DNA of 5,360 bases from Paraktedonobacter sp034438135. GTDB taxonomy: Bacteria; Chloroflexota; Ktedonobacteria; Ktedonobacterales; Ktedonobacteraceae. Within the stretch, counting starts at the first letter, position 1, and every line of letters begins with the position of its first letter. Under the pieces are notes generated by a model that was not told the origin of the DNA, made no database searches, and saw only the letters and a program-made list of their open reading frames with translations. Both the position numbers and the translations under genes were made by a program. The stretch covers positions 1-5,360 of the forward strand of contig DAOTTL010000291.1 of NCBI GenBank assembly GCA_034438135.1. The letters run 5' to 3'. Shown piece after piece: positions 1 through 4,913 of this stretch.

Positions 1-3
1 TAA

Positions 4-46
4 TGCAAAAAGAGAGCTGATTTGGTAAAGTGGGAGACAAAGAAGG
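4..46 (+). repeat. IS6-like left-end fragment (direct repeat of 4922-4964)
   Basis: Hand alignment of 4-46 with 4922-4964 gives 35 identical positions of 43 with no gaps, starting with TGCAAAAAGA and including AGCTGAT and AGTGGG. The second copy lies just inside the left end of the IS6 element that begins at 4914. This first copy is in the same orientation but runs into an ISL3 transposase start at 51 instead of an IS6 transposase. It is therefore probably a leftover IS6 end joined to ISL3 sequence. The outermost bases of the end lie before position 1, so the true terminus is not visible. Confidence 0.55.
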
Positions 47-50
47 AAAC

Positions 51-1433
51 ATGCGTCTGACGCGGATCGAAATTGCAGAGCTGGTTCTCCCACTGTCTCT
101 TTTGCGCGACCGAGCTGAGGCTACCTGCCCTCTTTGCCAGAAGGTAGACTCTCGTGTCCACAGGCACTATGTTCGTACGCTTCAGGACATGCCCTATGGC
201 GGAAAAACGCTCCGATTGCATCTCCAGGTATGTCGTTTCTTTTGCTACAATACTCTCTACAAGCGGAAGCTTTTCGCTGAGCGGTTCCCAGAATTGGCCA
301 GCGTGTATGCTCACCGCACTACACGTTGTACTCAAGCGTTGTTCGAAGTCGGCGAGCACTGGGAGGGAAGGCCGGAGCTATTCTGAGTGCCTTTCTCTGA
401 TGCCAATTAACCATATGACTTCCTAAGAATTGTGCGTCAAACGCCGACACCACTAGCGCAACCCCAAAGATGCTCGGCATTGATGTGTGGGCGTATCGCC
501 CTGGGAAAAAGTACAGTACTCTTCTTGTGGATTGAGAGAGCGGATCGCCAGTCGATTTGCTAGCGAATCATCAAGCCGCCACTGTAGAAACTTGGCGCAG
601 GAATCATCCGGGAGTTCAACGTATCAGCCACGATCGTGGAGGAGAGATTGCCCGTAGAGCCAGACAAGGCGCTCCAGATGCTCTGCAAACAGCAGATCGC
701 TTTCATGTCCTGCGCAATCTGGCAGAAGTGGTCAAAAAGTGATTGGAAAGCATCGCCGGGCGATCAAAAAGATTCACCTAGTCAAAGCGCAGACTTCGGC
801 TTCTGCATTGCTGCGCCACCTTCGCCCGGAACGCTAACAGGGCAAGAAACGAGCGTGGGCAGGACTCGTCGAGCGCTATGAAACCGTCCAGTGGCTGATG
901 AAGCAGGGATGCCCGCACTGAGCAATCTTGCACCAGCTTCGTCAGCAGAGAGAACCTGTGATTCGCTCTGCTCGCGCGGAGACGTTTCCCGAACGAACAG
1001 AACGGTCAACACGCCCGCCCAGGCATTCTGGCTCCCTATGAAACCTATCTGCTAACAGGTCGAGTCGAAGGTGAACGCAATGCCGTAGGCTTGTTCCGCG
1101 AAGTGACATCTCTTGGACATAACAGATCACACATGACGATTGAACAGTTCCTGCTGGGACTCCGTCGTATGGAGCAACGAGGGATCGAAGGAAGCTAGGC
1201 AGCGCATCCATCGAAAAAGAACGATTAGCTCTTCGACTAGTTTGCCAGATCTATCCCAGGTGAAGCGTCTCAATGCGTTGTTCAAGCAATTTGCCCAAAT
1301 GCTCCGAGATCTTCAAGGCGAAGAGCTGGATCAGTGGCTTCAAGCTGTTTTCCATGTTGCCCCAGAGTTATGAGCGTTTGTGAAGAAATTGTGCCATGAT
1401 CACCAGGCGATCCAAGTCGAATTGGTTCTGAGA
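51..1433 (+). pseudogene. ISL3-family transposase, decayed and truncated (N-terminal and central parts)
   Basis: This is the remnant of a DDE transposase of the ISL3 family. ATG 51 follows AAGGA at 44-48. The N-terminal zinc-finger region is visible (CPLC, then HRHYVRTLQDMPYGG, then FFCYN), but the cysteine expected a few residues after FFC is a tyrosine. Homology then moves between frames: 51 to about 365, about 366-410, about 414-450 (LRIVRQTPTP), about 464-742 (MLGIDVWAYRPGKK with the likely first catalytic Asp at 482-484, then HPGVQRISHDRGGE and ADRFHVLRNLAEV), about 739-1015 (RRAIKKIHLVKAQTS, ETFPERTERS), about 1022-1198 (APYETYLL, FLLGLRRMEQRGIEG) and about 1240-1433 (VKRLNALFKQFAQML, AFVKKLCHDHQAIQVELVL). 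Stops interrupt the conserved reading at 533, 1371 and elsewhere. The last shows a likely CGA-to-TGA change between PEL and AFV. It cannot make a functional enzyme. Family assignment rests on motif recall. Confidence 0.88.
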
Positions 1434-1439
1434 TAGAAC
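1425..1439. other. Left junction of the nested element (putative attachment site half)
   Basis: ISL3 coding homology (VELVL) stops at about 1431-1433. The join lies in GTTCT-gagat-AGAAC (1425-1439), a 5-bp inverted repeat around a 5-nt centre. A second inverted pair, TCTGAGA at 1427-1433 and TCTCAGA at 1469-1475, also has one arm in the flank and one in the insert. Serine recombinases bind imperfect inverted repeats around a 2-bp core, so such symmetry is expected at their crossover sites. The exact crossover base is not resolved. Confidence 0.4.
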
Positions 1440-1481
1440 AACGATCACGTTGCATAATGCACCTCGTCTCTCAGATCAATA

Positions 1482-1887
1482 TCATTTGGGGTCGGTCAGA
1501 AGTGGTTGGCTTCCCTTAGGAGGAAAAAGGCACGATCCTCGATCATTGTATCGCATACCGGCAATACCCCCTTGGCGATACCAGCGCCAAATCGTTTGAG
1601 CCGTGACGCCGTAGGAGGGCGCGAGTTCTTCTGCCGTGAGCATGCCTTGGGCTCGCAAGCGGGTGTACCGATCAGCCAGACCATGATGGCGGCGGAGTTG
1701 ATAGACATGCGTGCTGTGAAAAGGCAGCCCCTCAAAGGTGCGGAAGCCTTGCTGGTTCAACTGCTCAGCCACCTCTGCATCTGTAAACTCATTCAGGAAA
1801 CGATCCATGGCTGCCAGCGTGTCTGGAGGAGTCAAGCGCGATTGGGCGAGCGGAAGAGGGAGCGCCACGGCAATCGTCTGTATGGCC
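1482..1887 (-). pseudogene. Serine recombinase C-terminal segment, out of frame
   Basis: This reading frame continues the recombinase after an extra G in the G8 run (complement of 1886-1893). With seven Gs, Lys-Gly-Gly would be followed by AIQTIAVALPLPLAQ, as expected for the end of the recombinase domain. It supplies 134 residues with two helix-turn-helix-like stretches: FTDAEVAEQLNQQGF, then MLTAEELAPSYGVTAQTIWR, the latter followed by a MerR-like tail (RQGGIAGMRYNDRG). It ends at TGA 1484-1482. The frame is open back to a TTG at 1916, but there is no ribosome binding site or family homology to support a separate start. It is best read as the detached end of the gene at 1789-3492. Restored length would be about 669 residues. 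Its likely role is DNA binding or directing synapsis. Confidence 0.75.
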
Positions 1888-3492
1888 CCCCCCTTTGAAG
1901 CGAATATGCGCCACAATATGCTCCGTTTTGTGAACCGTCACGTCTTCAATTACCAGCCGGACTGCACGTTTACGCTCTCGCGCTGTGGTCTTGGAGTCAT
2001 TCCAGAACTGGCGAAATCGTTCCGGTATCTGCTCGATGTCCGCACGTTCTTCTGTGCTCGCTGGCTGCTGGTCGCTCTGGTTGTGGCGCTCCTCAATAGC
2101 TCGTGCTTCCTCCAGCGCGAGCAGCTTCGCGTTCCATTCCGCCTCTAAGACGCTTGCCAGCAGACGGTTGTTGGGATCGACTTTGAGATAACGGCGTTGG
2201 GCCAATTCTGCTTCATAGTGTGCTCGCTCTACTTGCAGATGACGTAGGCAACGGGCTTCATCGGCACGCTCTCTGACCTCCTCTTGCACGGCCAAGGTCA
2301 AAGCCAGCGCCTCAGGGGTCATGCGCTCCAGGAGCACCGTCCCAATTGCTTGGTCCAGGTCTTGCCCAGGAATACGTTGACAGGGAGTATTCCCCTGGGC
2401 AATGCTTCGGCTCTGACAGAGATAGTCTGGGACAAGACGCTGGCCTCTGCGCTGGTGATAACGCACGGTCATCCGCTCGCCGCAGCACCCACAAAGGATC
2501 AGACCTTGCAAGAGTGCTGGTCCCTCTCGTGGTGGGGAAAAACGCTTGGGAGCATAGGCTTGACTGTTCAAAGCGAGTTGTGCCTCGGTTCTCTCAAAGT
2601 CTTCCCAAGTAATGTACCCCATATGAGCGTCACGCACAAGGACGACCCAGTCGGTGCGAGGAACATCGGCAATGTGGAGCTTGCCATCGGCAGTCTTCGT
2701 CGTGTGCGTGCGCCCGTAGACATAGGCTCCTGCATAGGCTGGATGATGCAGGAGGCGCAACACCTCATGATGCTCAATCTCTGCCCAGGCCAGTTCTCCT
2801 CGATGTGCTCCCCGACGCAGGCGGCGGGGGAAGAGCAAATGCTGTTGGCGAAAGTGACGGACGGTCGTAAAAGCCGAGCCAGTGTGCGCAAAATTGCGAA
2901 AGACTTCGCGGATGCTGGCTTGTACTTGGAGATCGGGATCAAGTACGACCGCACCTGTTTCAGTGTAGACAAACCCAATGGGCAAGGTCAATTTGAGAGC
3001 TCCCCGACGTGCTTTGTTGAGGATACCGCCTTGTAGCCGAGCACGCAGGACAAAAAGCTCAGCCTCACTCATGGTTCCCTTCAGACCGAGCAAAAGCCGA
3101 TCGTTGAAAGTTGCTGGATCAGAGAGTCCTTCTTCGTCCAGGATCAAAGTGCGGGTAAGCGCACACATTTCCAAGAGTTGATGCCAGTCACGAGAATTGC
3201 GTGCCAGCCGAGAAACTTCCAATCCCAAAACGAGCCCGACCTGTCCGAGGCCGACTTCAGCCACCAGGCGTTGGAAGCCCAGACGATCGACCGTTGAGGC
3301 TCCTGAGTGGCCCAGGTCTTGATCAATTACGACAATACGCTCCTGGCTCCACCCAAGTGCCAGCGCACGTTCGCGGAGCGCATACTGGCGGGCAGGACTT
3401 TCAGTATTTTCAAAGACTTGTTGAAGTGTACTCTGCCGCACATACAGATATGCTAGGCGACTGAGGTGGTGAGCGCTGACTTGTTGAGCCAT
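1789..3492 (-). CDS. Large serine recombinase (recombinase family protein), C-terminus frameshifted
   Basis: A site-specific DNA recombinase that cuts and rejoins DNA through a covalent serine linkage, here probably moving its own element. Start ATG 3492 (MAQQVSAHHL) is chosen because AAGGAGG lies 9 nt upstream; the frame is open to 3591 but that extension looks non-homologous. Catalytic domain, about residues 12-155: Ser21 in YVRQST, then IDQDLGHSGAS and the arginine motif EVSRLARNSRDW. Recombinase domain, about 170-300 (GALKLTLPIGFVY, HPAYAGAYVYGR). Zinc-ribbon-like segment, about 355-410 (LCGCCGERM, YLCQSR, PCQRIPG). Coiled-coil-rich segment, about 420-510. The frame departs from homology after residue 535 at an eight-G run and ends in 32 unrelated residues (567 in all). 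The missing end lies in 1482-1887. The catalytic parts are intact, so partial activity is possible. Confidence 0.9.
   Translation of the reverse strand: MAQQVSAHHLSRLAYLYVRQSTLQQVFENTESPARQYALRERALALGWSQERIVVIDQDLGHSGASTVDRLGFQRLVAEVGLGQVGLVLGLEVSRLARNSRDWHQLLEMCALTRTLILDEEGLSDPATFNDRLLLGLKGTMSEAELFVLRARLQGGILNKARRGALKLTLPIGFVYTETGAVVLDPDLQVQASIREVFRNFAHTGSAFTTVRHFRQQHLLFPRRLRRGAHRGELAWAEIEHHEVLRLLHHPAYAGAYVYGRTHTTKTADGKLHIADVPRTDWVVLVRDAHMGYITWEDFERTEAQLALNSQAYAPKRFSPPREGPALLQGLILCGCCGERMTVRYHQRRGQRLVPDYLCQSRSIAQGNTPCQRIPGQDLDQAIGTVLLERMTPEALALTLAVQEEVRERADEARCLRHLQVERAHYEAELAQRRYLKVDPNNRLLASVLEAEWNAKLLALEEARAIEERHNQSDQQPASTEERADIEQIPERFRQFWNDSKTTARERKRAVRLVIEDVTVHKTEHIVAHIRFKGGGHTDDCRGAPSSARPIALDSSRHAGSHGSFPE
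1886..1893 (-). other. G8 homopolymer causing the recombinase frameshift
   Basis: The minus strand reads AAA-G8-CC. Seven Gs would join Lys-Gly-Gly-Ala-Ile in one frame; eight push translation into a frame that stops at 1789. One surplus G is the simplest explanation. The run may be a replication-slippage mutation, a site of transcriptional slippage, or a sequencing or assembly error. Confidence 0.75.
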
Positions 3493-3778
3493 CTTCGTGA
3501 TCCTCCTTCTGGCGAGCCGGGAGAACTTTGAGCATCTGGTTGAGGTGTAGTATGTCTTCAAAACGAAGCAGTGTTTTCCCTGCTGCGACAACTAGAAAGG
3601 GATCAGGAAGGGCGAGACTGGTCCAGGCCAGGGGCAGAGAGCGGATCTGATGGCTTTGCGGGTCCGCAAAGAAAACCCGCTCCTCTCCCCAGGCTCGGCT
3701 CTGCGAGAGCAGGAGAAAGCGGTGGCCGCAGAGGGGATGAAAGGGATGGATAATGGTAAAGGACTGTCCCCCATTCAT
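3410..3778 (-). CDS. DUF5372-like small protein, recombinase partner
   Basis: A 122-residue protein read from ATG 3778 (MNGGQSFTIIHPFHPLCGH). The FTI-HPFHPL-G start, the central WGEERVFFADP, then AWTSLALPDPFLVVAAGKTLLRFEDILHL match my memory of DUF5372 proteins, small proteins of unknown function encoded just before serine recombinases in such elements. The frame also allows a TTG start at 3808, but the family similarity begins at the ATG and neither start has a strong ribosome binding site. The last 83 nt overlap the recombinase gene in another frame. The polar tail after about residue 95 (RQKEDHEDGSTSQRS) looks like readthrough past the usual family end. No signal peptide or membrane helix is seen. 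It is probably co-transcribed and translationally coupled with the recombinase; the exact role is unknown. Confidence 0.7.
   Translation of the reverse strand: MNGGQSFTIIHPFHPLCGHRFLLLSQSRAWGEERVFFADPQSHQIRSLPLAWTSLALPDPFLVVAAGKTLLRFEDILHLNQMLKVLPARQKEDHEDGSTSQRSPPQSPSISVCAAEYTSTSL
3502..3508 (-). promoter_or_regulatory. Ribosome binding site of the serine recombinase
   Basis: AAGGAGG on the minus strand, 9 nt before ATG 3492. It decides the start of the recombinase in favour of MAQQVS over the upstream ATG-less extension, and it lies inside the DUF5372-like gene, so the two genes are likely coupled. Confidence 0.75.
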
Positions 3779-3798
3779 GCTACCGGGTGTAGTTGACA

Positions 3799-3810
3799 GT
3801 TTGTTCAAAC
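3799..3810. other. Right junction palindrome (putative attachment site)
   Basis: GTTTG-TT-CAAAC, perfect 5-bp arms around a 2-nt centre, sits exactly where ISL3 homology resumes (TGT TCA AAC GGT reads C-S-N-G at 3802-3813). A 2-bp core flanked by inverted arms is the layout serine recombinases use, so TT at 3804-3805 is a candidate crossover core. The left junction does not show the same TT, so the assignment is tentative. Confidence 0.4.
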
Positions 3811-3916
3811 GGTCCAGTTGAGTGGCAAATCAATAAAATCAAGTATACCAAACGCAGTATGTATGGCTATGAAAAAGTTTGAATTGTTGCATCAACGATT
3901 CCTACAAGCTGCTTCA
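3802..3916 (+). pseudogene. ISL3-family transposase, C-terminal remnant
   Basis: Reading from 3805 gives SNGPVEWQINKIKYTKRSMYGYEK, then a 1-nt shift to FELLHQRFLQAAS. This matches the end of ISL3 transposases, where W-S-N-G-x-V-E-G precedes N-x-x-K and the KRxMYGRA motif; the Glu here is the likely third catalytic residue. Differences from the consensus include Trp for Gly after the Glu and Tyr-Glu for Arg-Ala. It joins in meaning directly to HQAIQVELVL ending near 1433, which shows that the intervening 2.4 kb is an insertion. Non-functional. Confidence 0.82.
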
Positions 3917-4226
3917 TGGGAGAACGGAAGTTGCGAGAGCCCTCAAACCGGGACAACAACAGTCCCATTCATGTCATCAGGTGGAATTGGCAATACGTTC
4001 AAATGGACACCCATCGAGAGATAGAGAAACAAGCTGAAATAAGTCCAGTGATCCATATACAATCGAGGAAGCTTCCATCTTTTGTATCAACATGTCTTAA
4101 TGGTCTTCTAACAGAACGAATGCTCATGACACATTCGTAAGAAACATGAAAGTGAACAATCTCATAAGTGACTTCAAGCAGTAGGAAAAGAAATAAAGAA
4201 AATACGAGCTAAAAATGTAAAGAGAG
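3917..4226. other. ISL3 tail and AT-rich stretch without recognisable genes
   Basis: The first 80 or so bases are probably the non-coding right end of the ISL3 copy. From about 4000 the sequence becomes AT-rich, and its open frames (up to about 74 codons) have no family resemblance, no good ribosome binding site and low-complexity composition. No tRNA or repeat array was seen. Confidence 0.5.
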
Positions 4227-4256
4227 GATGTGCCCCACCAGATGATGGAGCACATC
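4208..4256 (-). terminator. Rho-independent-type terminator of the small membrane peptide gene
   Basis: GATGTGC (4227-4233) and GCACATC (4250-4256) form a 7-bp stem, extended after one mismatch by CCA/TGG around an 8-nt loop. On the minus strand the stem is followed by CTCTCTTTACATTTTT, a broken but T-rich tract. It begins 5 nt past the stop codon of the gene at 4262-4378, as expected for a compact single-gene unit. Confidence 0.55.
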
Positions 4257-4261
4257 GAAAA

Positions 4262-4378
4262 CTATGGGTCGTGCTTTTGCTTGTCATTACCATGATCGCG
4301 CTTCCACCAGATGCTCACTGCCTGAAGCGTGATTGCGGCTCCAGCTAAGAAAAGGCTGGCCCACTCAAATGGAGTCAT
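4262..4378 (-). CDS. Small single-helix membrane peptide, holin-like/type I toxin-like
   Basis: A 38-residue peptide: MTPFEW, a hydrophobic helix of about 20 residues (roughly 6-25, WASLFLAGAAITLQAVSIWW), then a charged tail KRDHGNDKQKHDP. Met, an aromatic residue plus Glu near position 5, one short helix and a lysine-rich end recall the putative holin-like toxin peptides (Hol-Tox) and TxpA-type type I toxins, small membrane-acting peptides. The match is by layout, not by a diagnostic motif. Support for a real gene is good: AGGAGG lies 4 nt before the ATG and a hairpin terminator follows the stop at once. The frame stays open upstream to ATG 4447 (MMFRRLLATLAK, with AGGGG before it), so a 61-residue form is possible. 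No antitoxin is identified; the hairpin region at 4530-4652 is the only candidate RNA nearby. Confidence 0.6.
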   Translation of the reverse strand: MTPFEWASLFLAGAAITLQAVSIWWKRDHGNDKQKHDP

Positions 4379-4382
4379 ACTC

Positions 4383-4388
4383 CCTCCT
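4383..4388 (-). promoter_or_regulatory. Ribosome binding site of the small membrane peptide
   Basis: AGGAGG on the minus strand inside AGAGGAGGGAGT, 4 nt before ATG 4378. It is the strongest Shine-Dalgarno sequence in this part of the window and supports the short 38-residue start over the upstream ATG at 4447. Confidence 0.65.
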
Positions 4389-4529
4389 CTAGGACATCCA
4401 CGCCACATTATTTTCGCCAAAGTAGCAAGTAGTCTCCTAAACATCATCGTACATCCCCTGAGAAAACATGCTTGCCAAACAGAGACAGATGAGGTATGCT
4501 CTGGGAGAATGTATCCGTAGGGACGAAAA

Positions 4530-4652
4530 CTCACACAGCGCATACTGGCTGACGTGAGCTACAAGAAGAGCGACTCGCATTCTGAATCACGTTGCAGGAC
4601 TCGGCTAAAGCTTGCCAACACATTCTAGAATGTAGTAAGTCGCTCTTTTGTA
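4530..4652. other. Tandem hairpin region, candidate structured RNA or palindromic DNA element
   Basis: Two adjacent hairpins. The first, 4530-4558, pairs CTCAC with GTGAG and then CAGC with GCTG around an 8-nt loop. The second, 4560-4652, pairs TACAA-(G)-AAGAGCGACT (4560-4575) with AGTCGCTCTT-TTGTA (4638-4652): 15 pairs with one bulged G. Inside it, GCATTCT (4577-4583) pairs with AGAATGT (4627-4633, one G-T), and GTTG (4591-4594) pairs with CAAC (4616-4619). ACATTCTAGAATGT at 4620-4633 is itself a 14-bp palindrome. As a plus-strand RNA it would end in a T-rich run. On the minus strand it would lie in the leader of the gene at 4262-4378. No known RNA family was recognised. Confidence 0.5.
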
Positions 4653-4913
4653 TTTCTCACCATCGATCTCTTCGACTTCTCTAATGATAGTTGATTCTTC
4701 GACCAGAAACAAGAGATATGGTTATATCGTAACAATAGATGTAAACGATATACACAAGAAACAAAATGCGCTAAACAAAGGAAGAAAGCGGCTCCATCTT
4801 CTTAAAACCCACAAAACCATTGCAGTGTCATGACAAAAGTAGTGCAAATGTTACAAAATGTACAATAGTACTTTTGGATATGAATAGGAGAAGCAATCTT
4901 AGTATGAATATAA
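4653..4913. other. AT-rich intergenic stretch without recognisable genes
   Basis: Open frames here are short, low in complexity and lack family resemblance. Two inverted repeats are present (4723-4752 and 4834-4876). The last 8 bases before the IS6 end, GAATATAA (4906-4913), would be the left copy of an 8-bp IS6 target duplication; the other copy would lie beyond the window. Confidence 0.45.
4723..4752. repeat. Inverted repeat, operator-like
   Basis: TATATCGT (4723-4730) and ACGATATA (4745-4752) are perfect 8-bp inverted arms separated by 14 nt, so arm centres are 22 bp apart, about two helical turns. That spacing suits a dimeric DNA-binding protein, but no regulated gene is evident nearby and the sequence is AT-rich. 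Confidence 0.35.

Larger units (their letters stand above)
1434..3802 (-). mobile_element. Large serine recombinase / DUF5372-type element inserted in ISL3
   Basis: About 2.37 kb, bounded on both sides by pieces of one ISL3 transposase gene. It carries two minus-strand overlapping genes, a DUF5372-like small protein and a large serine recombinase, and almost nothing else: about 48 nt beyond the recombinase stop and about 24 nt before the DUF5372 start. Left and right termini read inward share TwGAACAAm (about 1434-1442, and the complement of about 3800-3808), a possible short imperfect terminal repeat. No clear target duplication was found; at most one or two bases could be shared. Boundaries are good to a few bases. 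Confidence 0.75.
51..3997 (+). mobile_element. ISL3-family insertion sequence remnant, split by a nested element
   Basis: The transposase body (51-1433) and its C-terminal motif region (3802-3916) belong to one ISL3 copy separated by a 2.4-kb insert. The right end is placed near 3997 because the non-coding tail after the transposase contains CATCAGGTGGAATTGG (3973-3988), which resembles ISL3 terminal repeats from memory; this limit is uncertain. No ISL3-like left terminal repeat is seen. Sequence before the start codon matches an IS6 end instead, so the left end was apparently lost. Confidence 0.6.

Noticed and set aside
1506..2148. Two overlapping plus-strand open frames of 130 and 136 codons
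   Set aside because: They are antisense shadows of the recombinase C-terminal region and its continuation, and neither resembles a known protein.
2568..2978. A 136-codon minus-strand open frame
   Set aside because: It is an alternative frame inside the recombinase on the same strand and has no independent support.
2284..3036. A 250-codon plus-strand open frame
   Set aside because: It lies wholly opposite the serine recombinase, whose minus-strand frame has clear catalytic and zinc-ribbon motifs; the plus frame has no family resemblance or ribosome binding site.
3493..3591. Longer N-terminus of the recombinase starting at 3591
   Set aside because: The 33 extra residues are not typical of the family, and a strong AAGGAGG precedes the internal ATG at 3492.
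3793..3821. TTGACA as a possible -35 box at the right end of the element
   Set aside because: No acceptable -10 box lies 16-18 nt downstream, so a promoter cannot be supported.
3818..4140. Plus-strand open frames of 68 and 74 codons
   Set aside because: The first contains the frameshifted tail of the ISL3 transposase, not an independent gene; the second has no recognisable features.
4470..4660. CRISPR or tracrRNA-like array
   Set aside because: Only two copies of a 9-nt block are present, with no regular spacing, and no cas-like gene is present.
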